A DNA stretch of 64,000 nt from Billgrantia pellis (GTDB taxonomy: Bacteria; Pseudomonadota; Gammaproteobacteria; Pseudomonadales; Halomonadaceae): NCBI RefSeq assembly GCF_008297955.1, contig NZ_VTPY01000003.1, forward strand, positions 62,001-126,000. Reading direction: 5' to 3'. Every line of letters begins with the position of its first letter. The first letter of the stretch is position 1. The notes beneath the pieces were generated by a model, which was given only the letters and a program-made list of their open reading frames with translations, was not told the origin of the DNA and searched no databases. Both the position numbers and the translations under genes were made by a program. This document shows, in pieces, positions 25,525-35,250 of the stretch.

Positions 25525-28164
25525 ATGGAACGGACAACGAATTGGACTCGACCCACCCCAACGCTGTGGCCGGCCGCAGCGTTGCTTCTGGCTGCCTGGC
25601 TCACCGGCTGCGCCGCGACCGGTGGGCCCTCCTCTGGCAACCACGCGCCTCCCGTCCCACCGGAATACGAGGCGTGGTTCGGTGGCGTGGTCGAGGCCCG
25701 CATCGACGGGAATGATTGGGACGCCATCAATTACAGCCGTTCGCTGCTCGAGCAAGGCCGCCACGAGGAAGCCATCGAGCGCCTCGAGGCGCTCATGACG
25801 CGCAATATCCCGCCAGCGTTCTACGAGATGGGCAAGCTTTACGAGCGCGGCGAAGTGGTCGAAGAGGATCCCGCCAGGGCCGCGCAGTATTATGGAAAAG
25901 CGCTGGAGCGCCCCTCTTCCGTTCGTGGCAACGTTTCACTGAACCTCGCCCGGCTCTATCAGGAAGGCCGCGGGGTCGAGCGCAACGACGTACTGGCCTA
26001 CCACCTGCTGAGGCAGGCGGTCGACGCCAATCTCAACCGAGATGCCGAAGTCCGCCTTGGCATGCTGCTGGCCGAAGGCGGTGAAGGGGTGAAAGTCGAC
26101 CCCGAATACGCTCAGCGCCTCCTCGAGCACGCCGCGACGCAAGGCAACGCGAAAGCGCTGCAGGCGCTGGCCGAGGCCCATTCCGCCGGCGGCTGGCTGG
26201 AAGAGAAGCCGGCCGAGGCCATGGATTACGCCCAGCGCTACGCCGAGGTACTCACGACACAGGCCAACCAGGGCGATACCGGCGCCATGCTCCAGTTGGC
26301 CTCTCTCTACTCCGAGGACGGTCTGCTCGGCGACCAGCCCGAACAGCGCATCAACTGGCTGCGCAAGGCCGCCGAAGCCGGCGATCTCGATGCCTTGGCC
26401 AGGGCCGGTCGGGACATGTTTGCGACCGGGGAGTCTCGCCAGGGCATGGCGCTTCTGGAAGAGGCTGCCAGCCAAGGCCATGTCGACGCCATGGCCTACT
26501 ACGGCGAAGCGCTGCTCAACCCTCCCGGAGGCCGGCCGGAGCCGGTGCGAGCCGAGCGGTGGTTGCGGGAAGCCATGGACAGGGGCTCGCTCGATGCCCA
26601 GGTCATCCTGGGGCGGGCGCTGGTGGAAGGCCAAGGCGGGCTCAACGACCTCCCTCGTGGCATGAACCTGCTGGAACAGGCCGCCGAACAGGACCATCCG
26701 TTAGCCCTGGCCCAGCTCGGTTCCCTCTATCTCGACGATGAACGCGTCGCCGGTCAGCCCTACATCGCCGTCGACTATCTCGAGCGCGGCCATGAGCTCG
26801 GCCACCCCTGGGCCACTCAACAGCTCGGTGCGGCTTATCTCGAAGGTCGCGGGGTCGCGCCGGAACCCAGCCGCGGCGAGGAACTGCTACGCGAAGCCGC
26901 CGCACGCGGCCAATCGGGCGCCATGCGCCTGCTGGGGGAAGCCTACCTCAAGGGAGAAACCTTGGAATTCCATCCCAGCCGCGGCGAGGAACTCCTGCAT
27001 CAAGCGGCCGAGGCCGGCGATACGACGGCCATGACCCTGCTTGGCAAGGCCTATCTTGAAGGACCGCTCGACGATCCTTCACTGGGCGTCAACCTATTGA
27101 CGCAGGCGGCCCAGCAAGGGGATGCCTATGCCATGGTCGTTCTGGGTCGCGCCTATCGCAACGGGGATGGCGTCGAACGCGACCTGGACGAGGCCACCCG
27201 TTGGTTGACCCGTGCTCAGGAGGCCGGTCACGAGTCGGCCGACGACGCCCTCACCTACGTCCAGCGCGATCTGGGAGCCCAGGGCGACATCGAGGCCCTG
27301 GTAGCCGCCGCCGAAGACGGGCATCCCGGCGCCATGGCCGATCTCGGTCGTGCTATTCTCGAAGGGCAAGGCGTCGAGCGTGATCCGTCCCGAGGTGAAC
27401 GCTGGTTGGAGCGCGCCCATCAGGCAGGCCATGCCGGTGCCGCCGCCAGTCTGGGCAGGATGTACATGGACCGGGGCAGCCACCAACGCGGGATCGAGTA
27501 CCTGGAAGCCGCCGTGGCCAGAGGGCACGCCGGTGCCAGGGCCGACCTGGGCGAGGCCTATCTGACCGGCAATCACGTCGAGCGTGACATGGAACGTGGC
27601 CTGGAGCTGGTCACCGCCGCCGCCGAGGCGGGATCGCCGCATGCCGCCTTTACGCTGGCCGAGCTCTATCAGCAGGGAGATGATGTCGAGCAGGACGCCG
27701 AACAGGCAGAACGCTGGTACCAACAGGCTATCAACGGCGGCGCTCGCTACGCCAAGGCCGGCCTGGGCAGGGCGCTGCTCCGCGGTGCAGGTGCCATTGA
27801 TCAGGACGTCGACCGGGGCCTGGAGTTGTTGCAGGAAGCGGCCAACCAGGGAGATCCCGGCGCCCAGGCGACCCTGGGGCGTGAATACCTGCGTGGCGAG
27901 GTGCTCGAGCGGGATCCGGAAAAGGGAGCCGACTACCTCTACGAGTCCGCCAGCCAGGGGCACGCCAGCGCCCGCCTCGCCCTGGCCGAAGCCTATCTGT
28001 CCGCCCGTGGTCTGGAGCGCGCCAACCAGGAGCAGGCTCTGCTATGGCTGGACGAGGTCTTCGAGAGCGAAGGCCAGCTTGCCATCGAGACCCTGCGCCA
28101 GTTGCTCACCGATGAAGCGGCAGTGGCCGCGGCGGGCGAGGTCGAAGTGGCCGAGGACGAATGA
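25525..28164 (+). CDS. Very long Sel1-repeat lipoprotein, AlgK-like
   Basis: Outer-membrane lipoprotein of 879 residues: signal with lipobox LTGC (Cys29), then roughly twenty Sel1/TPR-like repeats of 34-38 residues from about 60 to the end. Typical repeat pieces are LGRAYRNGDGVERDLDEATR, LAELYQQGDDVEQDAEQAER and LGEAYLTGNHVERDMERGLE. AlgK of Pseudomonas is a similar but shorter (about 475 residues) lipoprotein that organises the alginate export porin AlgE and its partners. The same scaffold role is likely here, though no porin gene is present in the window. ATG 25525 is preceded by GAGGGGA. A strong terminator follows the stop. Confidence 0.85.
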   Translation: MERTTNWTRPTPTLWPAAALLLAAWLTGCAATGGPSSGNHAPPVPPEYEAWFGGVVEARIDGNDWDAINYSRSLLEQGRHEEAIERLEALMTRNIPPAFYEMGKLYERGEVVEEDPARAAQYYGKALERPSSVRGNVSLNLARLYQEGRGVERNDVLAYHLLRQAVDANLNRDAEVRLGMLLAEGGEGVKVDPEYAQRLLEHAATQGNAKALQALAEAHSAGGWLEEKPAEAMDYAQRYAEVLTTQANQGDTGAMLQLASLYSEDGLLGDQPEQRINWLRKAAEAGDLDALARAGRDMFATGESRQGMALLEEAASQGHVDAMAYYGEALLNPPGGRPEPVRAERWLREAMDRGSLDAQVILGRALVEGQGGLNDLPRGMNLLEQAAEQDHPLALAQLGSLYLDDERVAGQPYIAVDYLERGHELGHPWATQQLGAAYLEGRGVAPEPSRGEELLREAAARGQSGAMRLLGEAYLKGETLEFHPSRGEELLHQAAEAGDTTAMTLLGKAYLEGPLDDPSLGVNLLTQAAQQGDAYAMVVLGRAYRNGDGVERDLDEATRWLTRAQEAGHESADDALTYVQRDLGAQGDIEALVAAAEDGHPGAMADLGRAILEGQGVERDPSRGERWLERAHQAGHAGAAASLGRMYMDRGSHQRGIEYLEAAVARGHAGARADLGEAYLTGNHVERDMERGLELVTAAAEAGSPHAAFTLAELYQQGDDVEQDAEQAERWYQQAINGGARYAKAGLGRALLRGAGAIDQDVDRGLELLQEAANQGDPGAQATLGREYLRGEVLERDPEKGADYLYESASQGHASARLALAEAYLSARGLERANQEQALLWLDEVFESEGQLAIETLRQLLTDEAAVAAAGEVEVAEDE

Positions 28165-28169
28165 GGCAC

Positions 28170-28203
28170 CGATCGGGTCCGCCCTTGCGGGCCCGATCGT
28201 TTC
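28170..28203 (+). terminator. Rho-independent terminator of the exopolysaccharide operon
   Basis: A 13-bp stem with one G-U pair (28170-28182 with 28187-28199), a CCTT loop and TTTTC after it lies 6 bases beyond the stop of the AlgK-like gene. Confidence 0.88.
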
Positions 28204-28254
28204 TCACGCAAGCGGCAGGAAGCGAAGATGATATGAGTTTCGCACGCACGGTTG

Positions 28255-28425
28255 ATGCTCGCCGTTGGCGTGGCGCTGACATGCCTGATCGGCATGTCCA
28301 TTTACAACCGCGATACCGGTGGCTACGCCACGCTCTATTTCATGGATCCCGAGGCACAGACGCCTATCAGGCTGGATGAAGAGGAGCGCAAGACGCGTGC
28401 CTTCGAAGGGCTTTCCGCCAACTGA
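28255..28425 (+). CDS. 56-residue membrane-anchored ORF repeating the AlgL-like C-terminal tail
   Basis: The frame encodes a short hydrophobic N-terminus (MLAVGVALTCLIGMSIY) and then YNRDTGGYATLYFMDPEAQ, LDEEERKTRAFEGL and a stop. This aligns with the last 40 residues of the AlgL-like protein (YNRSAGGFITLYFMDPEAQ ... LDEERRRSDAFRGL). The ATG 28255 has no clear ribosome-binding site. An upstream ATG at 28234 (MSFART) in the neighbouring frame follows AGGAAGCG; removing one G near 28251 would fuse it to this ORF and give a normal signal or anchor sequence. It may therefore be a real small protein with a sequencing or natural frameshift, or the remnant of a duplicated gene. It lies beyond the operon terminator. 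Confidence 0.6.
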   Translation: MLAVGVALTCLIGMSIYNRDTGGYATLYFMDPEAQTPIRLDEEERKTRAFEGLSAN

Positions 28426-28445
28426 GTGACATCGACAAACATGGG

Positions 28446-28470
28446 CGAGGCCGGCACCAGGCCGGCCTCG
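28446..28470. terminator. Bidirectional hairpin between the small ORF and purA
   Basis: CGAGGCCGGC (28446-28455) and GCCGGCCTCG (28461-28470) form a perfect 10-bp stem with a 5-base loop between convergent genes. T-runs are absent on both sides. Confidence 0.6.
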
Positions 28471-28512
28471 TGGGGCATGTCTCGGCCCCGTCAGGGCGAA
28501 TGCGCCGCGTCC

Positions 28513-29826
<1,314 letters not shown>

Positions 29827-29934
29827 TCAGCGCCGCGTACGTGCGCGTCGATGATCCGGCCCGCGGGCCGCGCTCGGAACCGGCGCGCGTCGCCGGTGTC
29901 GTCCTGTTGTGGCATCCGTCGCTAGAACAGATGC

Positions 29935-31110
29935 CTAAAGTGCCACCGTCTGCCAGCGGCCATCATCATGCACCAGCCGACGGCTGCAGCGGTGTGCCTC
30001 GGGCGGCGTCGACTGGCCGGGCAGTGCCCGTACCACCCGGTGCCCACCCGCACGCAGTGCGGCGATCGCCTCGGCCACGCCCTCCCCTTCGGCAGGCGCC
30101 CAGATGCCGTCGCACGCCGGCTCGCTCTGCACCAAGGTGGCCAGCTGCTTCAGATCCATCGAGAAGCCCGTGGCCGGCCGTGCCCGACCGAAGGCATGAC
30201 CGGTATCGTCGTAGCGCCCCCCCTTGGCCAGGGCCTGACCGTAGCCCGGCACGAAGGCGGCAAACATCATCCCGGTGTGATACTGGTAGCCGCGCAGTTC
30301 GGCCAGATCGAAATAAAGATCAACCTCGGGATGCTCACGCTGCACGCCGCGATGCAGCGCCCTCAGCTGCACTAGGGCCTCCTCGACCGCCGGCGGTGCG
30401 CCGTCGAAAGCGCGGCGAGCCGTCTCCAGCACGTCGGCATCGCCGTGCAACCGACCCAGCGCCATGAACATCTCCGCCAGGGCCGGATCCGCAACGCTCG
30501 CCTCCACCTGGGCCGCCAGCGCCCCGGGCGACTTCAGTTCCAACGCCTCGAACAGCGCGCGCTCCTGATCGGGATCCAGCTCGGCCGCCTGTACCAGGCT
30601 ACGGTAGATACCGATGTGGCCCAACGCCAGGTGCACCTCGTCGGCACCGGCGACCTTGAGGCTCATCAGCGCCAGTTGCAGGATTTCGAGATCGGCTTCC
30701 AGCCCGGCATGGCCGAACAGCTCGACCCCGACCTGCACCGGACTGCGTCCCCCCTGGTGCGGGTCGGCCTTGGCACGCAGCACGTTGGTGCAATAGCACA
30801 ATCTGGCCGGCCCCTGATGGCGCATCGAATGCGCATCCATGCGCGCCACCTGCGGGGTCACGTCGGCGCTGACCCCCATGAGGCGACCGGTGAGCTGGTC
30901 GGTGAGCTTGAAGGTCTGCAGCTCCAGGTCGGTGCCGGTTCCGGTCAGCAGCGAGTCGAGAAACTCCACCGGCGGCGGCATCACCTGGTCGTATCCCCAG
31001 CAGTAGTAGAGATCGAGCAGCGCCCGGCGCAGCTCTTCCATACGGCTCGCCTGGGGCGGCAGCACCTCGTCCATGCCGTCGGGCAATAGCCAGCGGTCAG
31101 CAATGGTCAT
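29935..31110 (-). CDS. hisZ: ATP phosphoribosyltransferase regulatory subunit
   Basis: HisZ is a catalytically dead histidyl-tRNA synthetase paralogue that joins the short form of HisG to start histidine synthesis. It has 391 residues from ATG 31110 (MTIADRWLLPDGMDEVLPPQ), preceded by AGGA. The synthetase-like core includes TFKLTDQLTGRLMGVSADVT and YYCWGYDQVMPPPVEF, but the HisRS anticodon-binding domain and histidine motifs are missing, as expected for HisZ. Placement just before purA and after hflC is typical of gammaproteobacteria. A short HisG should be encoded elsewhere. Confidence 0.95.
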   Translation of the reverse strand: MTIADRWLLPDGMDEVLPPQASRMEELRRALLDLYYCWGYDQVMPPPVEFLDSLLTGTGTDLELQTFKLTDQLTGRLMGVSADVTPQVARMDAHSMRHQGPARLCYCTNVLRAKADPHQGGRSPVQVGVELFGHAGLEADLEILQLALMSLKVAGADEVHLALGHIGIYRSLVQAAELDPDQERALFEALELKSPGALAAQVEASVADPALAEMFMALGRLHGDADVLETARRAFDGAPPAVEEALVQLRALHRGVQREHPEVDLYFDLAELRGYQYHTGMMFAAFVPGYGQALAKGGRYDDTGHAFGRARPATGFSMDLKQLATLVQSEPACDGIWAPAEGEGVAEAIAALRAGGHRVVRALPGQSTPPEAHRCSRRLVHDDGRWQTVAL

Positions 31111-31170
31111 GTTGTCAATCCTGCAAGACGAAGGGGCGGGACGAAAAGATACGAAGGCAAAAAAGGCCCA

Positions 31171-31195
31171 CAAAAAAACCGGGCCACGCCCGGTT
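31171..31195 (-). terminator. Terminator after hflC
   Basis: On the minus strand AACCGGGC and GCCCGGTT pair around a 3-base loop and run into seven T (complement of 31172-31178). It ends the mutL-to-hflC transcript before hisZ. Confidence 0.9.
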
Positions 31196-31277
31196 GACGG
31201 ATTCTACCACGTTTGATGGCCGGTTGAACCCTGCGAGGGCACGGCGGCCAGCCCAGGGGCCGGCCGCCGCAGCGATC

Positions 31278-32174
31278 TCACTCCTCGCCGGAAGTGTCGT
31301 CGAGTGGCGTCGGCCCCTTGAGATAACGGAAGAAGTCGCTCGAGGGGTCCAGCACCAGCATGTCGCGCTCGCCGTCGAAGCTGGCACGATAAGCGTTCAG
31401 GCTGCGCCAGAAGGTAAAGAATTCCGGATTCTGGCCATAGGCCTCGGAAAAGATCGCCGCTGCCTCGGCATCCCCTTCACCGCGCAGGGTCTCGGCACGC
31501 TCGTTGGCCTGGGCCAGCAGCACCTGACGCCGGCGATCGGCGTTGGCGCGAATCCGCTCGGCCTCTTCCTGACCCTGGGCACGCCACTCGCGGGCTTCCC
31601 GTTCACGTTCCGAGCGCATGCGGTCATACACGGCAGTCGACACGTCGTCGGGCAGGTCGATGCGCTTGACGCGGATGTCGAGGATCGACACGCCCAACTC
31701 GTCGCGCATCAGCGCGTCGAGCTCCTGCGTGGGCCGGATCATCAAGTCGTCGCGACGTTCGGCGATGATCTGCTGCAGATCCAGGCGGCCGAATTCGTTA
31801 CGCAAGCTCTCATCGACCCGCGGCTGTATCAGGCGGATCGCCATCGTCTCGTCACCCGAGGTTGCCTCGTAGTAACGCGTGGGATTGACCACCTGCCATT
31901 TGACGAAGGAGTCGACGATCACCGCTTTCTGCTCGAGCGTCAGGTAACGGCTGGTATCAGTATCCAGCGTCAGCACCCGGGTGTCGAACTTGCGCACGGT
32001 CTGGGTGATCGGCACCTTGAAATGCAGCCCCGGTTGGATATTCTCTTCGATGACCTCACCGAAGCGCAGTTTTACCGCCCGCTCGGTCTCGTCGACCACG
32101 TAGAGACTGTTGCTCGCGAGCCAGGCCACCGCTGCCAGGCCGCCCACGATGATCAAGGAACGATTGTTCACCAT
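31278..32174 (-). CDS. hflC: Membrane protease modulator HflC
   Basis: SPFH (stomatin/prohibitin) family protein that with HflK forms a large cage around the FtsH protease. It has 298 residues: a single N-terminal anchor (LIIVGGLAAVAWLASNSLYV, about 6-25), then the SPFH domain with YVVDETERAVKLRFGEV and the family stretch RKFDTRVLTLD, and a long charged helix (SEREREAREWRAQGQEEAER). It begins 2 bases after the hflK stop and is clearly co-transcribed with it. Confidence 0.97.
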   Translation of the reverse strand: MVNNRSLIIVGGLAAVAWLASNSLYVVDETERAVKLRFGEVIEENIQPGLHFKVPITQTVRKFDTRVLTLDTDTSRYLTLEQKAVIVDSFVKWQVVNPTRYYEATSGDETMAIRLIQPRVDESLRNEFGRLDLQQIIAERRDDLMIRPTQELDALMRDELGVSILDIRVKRIDLPDDVSTAVYDRMRSEREREAREWRAQGQEEAERIRANADRRRQVLLAQANERAETLRGEGDAEAAAIFSEAYGQNPEFFTFWRSLNAYRASFDGERDMLVLDPSSDFFRYLKGPTPLDDTSGEE

Positions 32175-32176
32175 TT

Positions 32177-33403
32177 TTAGCGGCCCTCCCTGCGAATACC
32201 ACCGTTATTGCTGCCTTGCGACGTCGACGAGGAACGCAGGCGCTCGAGCACGCGCGGATCGAGTTCGCCGCTCTCGCCGTCGGCATCGCTGCCGCTTTCT
32301 CCCCCGCCGCGATTCCCACCGCCGGGTCGCTGGTCGAGAGGCAGGTACATCAAAGGGGCGTCATCGCTGACGTCGAGCAACACTTTCGGCGTGCGGGCGA
32401 AGACATCGGCCATGGCATCGATGTAGAGGCGTTCACGCATGATCTCCGGTGCATTGCGGTACTGAGAGAGCAATGCATTGAAGCGGTTGACCTGACCCTG
32501 GGCCTCGGCCACCACGGATTCGCGATACCCCTGCCCCTGCTCGACCAGACGCTGCGCCTGGCCCTGGGCGGCCGGGATGATGGCGTTGGCGTAGGCCATC
32601 CCCTCGTTGATGGTGCGCTGACGATCCTCGCGCGCCCGAATCACGTCGTCGAAGGCATCGATGACCGGCGCCGGCGCCGATGTCGATTCGATGTTGATGG
32701 TTTGCAGGCGAATCCCGGTACCGTAACTATCCAGGTAGGTCTGCAGACGACTCGCCACGGAGTTGCCGAGGATCTCGCGTCCCGAGGTCAGAATGTCGAT
32801 CATGTCGGTGCCGCCGACCACGTGGCGAAGCGCACTGTCCAGCGCGTTCTCGATGGAGAGCTGCGGATTGCGCACGTTGAGCACGAAATCGCGCGGGCTG
32901 TTCACCTGGTACTGGGCCGAAATCTCGACTTCGACGATATTCTCGTCGCGAGTCAGCATCGACTGGGTCTGGGTCAGAGAACGCACACGCGTCACGTTGA
33001 CCATGCGCACGTCGTCGATCAGCGGAGGATTCCAATGCAGCCCCGGATTGACGACTTCCTGGAACTTGCCGAAACGCAGCACCACACCACGCTCCGACTG
33101 GTCGACCAGATAGAAGCCCAAGGCCGCCCAGATACACAGGGCAACAATGAGCAGCAGCCCGGGCAGAGCGAAGGTATTGCGCGGGCGACCGCCCCCCTTG
33201 CCGCCGCGACCGCCGCCGCCCTTGCCGCCGCGACCGCCAAGCATGCTGTTGAGCTTGTCCTGAAACTTCTTCAGCGCCTCGTCAAGATCGGGAGGTCCCT
33301 GGTTGCCGCCACGGTTCCCACCACCGCCGCCATTGCCGCCGCGTCGCCCCCCGCCACTCCAAGGGTCATGCTGGTTACCGCCACCCGGCTCATTCCAAGC
33401 CAT
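32177..33403 (-). CDS. hflK: Membrane protease modulator HflK
   Basis: Partner of HflC, 408 residues. The N-terminal cytosolic part is unusually rich in Gly, Asn and Arg (about 1-75, runs such as GGGRRGGNGGGGGNRGG), a known HflK trait. The anchor follows (LPGLLLIVALCIWAALGFYL), then the SPFH domain (VVLRFGKFQEVVNPGLHWNP, SMLTRDENIVEVEISAQYQV) and a coiled coil. The C-terminus is another disordered acidic and Arg-rich tail. An intergenic terminator-like hairpin separates it from hflX. Confidence 0.97.
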   Translation of the reverse strand: MAWNEPGGGNQHDPWSGGGRRGGNGGGGGNRGGNQGPPDLDEALKKFQDKLNSMLGGRGGKGGGGRGGKGGGRPRNTFALPGLLLIVALCIWAALGFYLVDQSERGVVLRFGKFQEVVNPGLHWNPPLIDDVRMVNVTRVRSLTQTQSMLTRDENIVEVEISAQYQVNSPRDFVLNVRNPQLSIENALDSALRHVVGGTDMIDILTSGREILGNSVASRLQTYLDSYGTGIRLQTINIESTSAPAPVIDAFDDVIRAREDRQRTINEGMAYANAIIPAAQGQAQRLVEQGQGYRESVVAEAQGQVNRFNALLSQYRNAPEIMRERLYIDAMADVFARTPKVLLDVSDDAPLMYLPLDQRPGGGNRGGGESGSDADGESGELDPRVLERLRSSSTSQGSNNGGIRREGR

Positions 33404-33511
33404 ACGTCGTCTCCACTATGCGTTGCCCCCTCGCCGACGTCGCCGCGGCCAGAGAGTCGGTTGCCATCCTGTCTTTGGCGCCGAAGGCGCCCGATACCGT
33501 TATCGTGCGAG

Positions 33512-33532
33512 GAAAATCCGACGCCCCGTCGG
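33512..33532 (-). terminator. Terminator-like hairpin between hflX and hflK
   Basis: On the minus strand CCGACG and CGTCGG pair around GGG and are followed by ATTTT. It lies 18 bases past the hflX stop, inside what is usually one operon, so it may lower rather than stop expression of hflKC. Confidence 0.65.
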
Positions 33533-33549
33533 TCCTTCGATTCGAGGCG

Positions 33550-34866
33550 TCAAGCGTCCCACTCCGGTCGCTCATGCAGTTGCGGCGGCAGATAATCCTC
33601 CGCCCGTTCGCCCAGCCGAGCCATCAGCTGCAGGAAATCGCGCCGGGGAAGCCGAACATCGAGCCTGACCCGTCCCCCTTCCTCATAGTGCTCGCCGCGT
33701 ACCGCCCCCAGTTCGTGCAGGCCCGCGCGCAGGCGCCCCTGATCCGGCGTCAACGCCATGGCGAAATCGATCACGTCATCGGCCAGGCATTCAGACAAGG
33801 CCTGCTCGAGCAGGTCGAGTCCACGCCCCTCCCGGGCCGACAACCAGACCGCCTGGGGACGACCGTGGCCATCGCGCTCGATGCGCGGCGCACTGTCGAA
33901 TAGATCGATCTTGTTCATGACCTTGAGCATCGGCACGCCCAGCGCGCCGATTTCGTCGAGCACTTCCTCGACCTGGGCCACGTTGAGTTCGCGATCGGGA
34001 TCGGCAGCATCGATCACATGGACCAGCAGCGACGCTTCGGCCGCTTCCTGCAGCGTGGCCTGGAAGGCCTCGACCAGCTTGTGCGGCAGATGGCGAATGA
34101 AGCCGACGGTATCGGCCAGCACCACCGGGCCGACGTCGCCGACCTCCAGTCGCCTCAAGGTGGGGTCGAGGGTAGCGAACAACTGATCGGCCGCATAGAC
34201 CTTCGCTTCGGTCAAGGCATTGAACAGCGTTGACTTGCCGGCATTGGTATAGCCGACGAGCGAGACGCTGGGAATCTCCGCCCGAGCCCTCGCGCGACGG
34301 TTCTGGCTGCGCTGGCTGCGCACTTTGTCGAGCCGCTTGTGGATCGCCTTGATGCGCGCGCGCAGCAGGCGGCGATCGGTCTCGAGCTGGGTCTCGCCAG
34401 GACCGCGCAGGCCGATCCCCCCTTTCTGGCGCTCAAGGTGGGTCCAGCCCCGCACCAGGCGGGTCGACATGTACTCGAGCTGCGCCAGTTCGACCTGCAG
34501 CTTACCCTCGTGGGTGCGTGCACGCTGGGCGAAGATATCGAGGATCAGTCCGGTGCGGTCCAGGACGCGACACTTGAGCTCACGCTCCAGGTTGCGCTCC
34601 TGGGAAGGGCTCAAGCTGTGGTTGAAAATGGCCAGTTCAGCGCCGTGCACTTCCAGCGCCTCGCGTAGCTCCTCCACTTTGCCACTGCCGATGAAGGTGC
34701 GCGAATCGGGCCGATGCCGGCTGCCGCTGAGCAGCATGGCCGGCTCGGCGCCGGCGGAGCGGACCAGTTCCATAAACTCGCCCGGATCCTCGCGCTCTCG
34801 CTCGTCCTGAAAGTCGACATGAACCAGTACTGCCGTTTCGCCGGCATCGGGTCGTTCAAAAAACAA
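33550..34866 (-). CDS. hflX: GTPase HflX
   Basis: Ribosome-associated GTPase that splits stalled or heat-damaged 70S ribosomes. It has 438 residues, with the N-terminal HflX domain (LSPSQERNLERELKCRVLDR, then IFAQRARTHEGKLQVELAQL and GPGETQLETDRRLLR). The G domain has GYTNAGKSTLFNALT (G1), DTVGFIRHLPH (G3) and NKIDLF (G4). The start is TTG at 34866 (leader FFERPDAGETAVLVHV), the only start fitting the family N-terminus, and it lies in a T-rich run. Nine bases separate it from hfq. Confidence 0.96.
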   Translation of the reverse strand: MFFERPDAGETAVLVHVDFQDEREREDPGEFMELVRSAGAEPAMLLSGSRHRPDSRTFIGSGKVEELREALEVHGAELAIFNHSLSPSQERNLERELKCRVLDRTGLILDIFAQRARTHEGKLQVELAQLEYMSTRLVRGWTHLERQKGGIGLRGPGETQLETDRRLLRARIKAIHKRLDKVRSQRSQNRRARARAEIPSVSLVGYTNAGKSTLFNALTEAKVYAADQLFATLDPTLRRLEVGDVGPVVLADTVGFIRHLPHKLVEAFQATLQEAAEASLLVHVIDAADPDRELNVAQVEEVLDEIGALGVPMLKVMNKIDLFDSAPRIERDGHGRPQAVWLSAREGRGLDLLEQALSECLADDVIDFAMALTPDQGRLRAGLHELGAVRGEHYEEGGRVRLDVRLPRRDFLQLMARLGERAEDYLPPQLHERPEWDA

Positions 34867-34875
34867 TCAATGACC

Positions 34876-35127
34876 TCATGCGTTGGTGTCCGGCTGAGCC
34901 GCGGGATCCTGCGGCGGCAGACGCACGTTACGCGAAGGCACCACCGTGGAAATCGCGTGCTTGTAGACCATCTGGCTCACGGTGTTGCGCAACAGAATGA
35001 CGAACTGATCGAACGACTCGATCTGACCCTGCAGCTTGATGCCGTTGACCAGGAAAATCGAAACCGGAATGCGCTCCTTGCGCAGAATGTTCAGGTACGG
35101 GTCTTGAAGGGACTGCCCTTTGGACAT
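34876..35127 (-). CDS. hfq: RNA chaperone Hfq
   Basis: Hexameric Sm-like protein that pairs small RNAs with messages. It has 83 residues from ATG 35127, preceded by GGGAGAGG. The Sm1 motif [20 protein letters not shown] includes the proximal-face Gln8-equivalent context; Sm2 is present as [13 protein letters not shown]. The C-terminal tail is short ([14 protein letters not shown]), as in pseudomonads and unlike the long tail of E. coli Hfq. The order miaA-hfq-hflX matches the classic amiB-mutL-miaA-hfq-hflX-hflK-hflC superoperon. Confidence 0.98.
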   Translation of the reverse strand: MSKGQSLQDPYLNILRKERIPVSIFLVNGIKLQGQIESFDQFVILLRNTVSQMVYKHAISTVVPSRNVRLPPQDPAAQPDTNA

Positions 35128-35250
35128 GTTACCTCTCCCTAAATCGTTCTCATGAGGGGTGGAAGTTGTGTTCTTGGGTTGTCTGCCATACGGCACGACA
35201 CCATGCCGGTCCGGCCTGGTCACCCGGCCACTCGAAGCCATCATATTACG

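Noticed and set aside
28165-28379. 72-codon plus-strand frame at 28161-28379
   Set aside because: Reads through the terminator hairpin; the frame with homology to the AlgL-like tail is the other one (28255-28425).
33181-33360. GGC-rich repeated triplets as a CRISPR or tandem repeat
   Set aside because: They encode the Gly/Arg-rich N-terminus of HflK and have no spacer structure.
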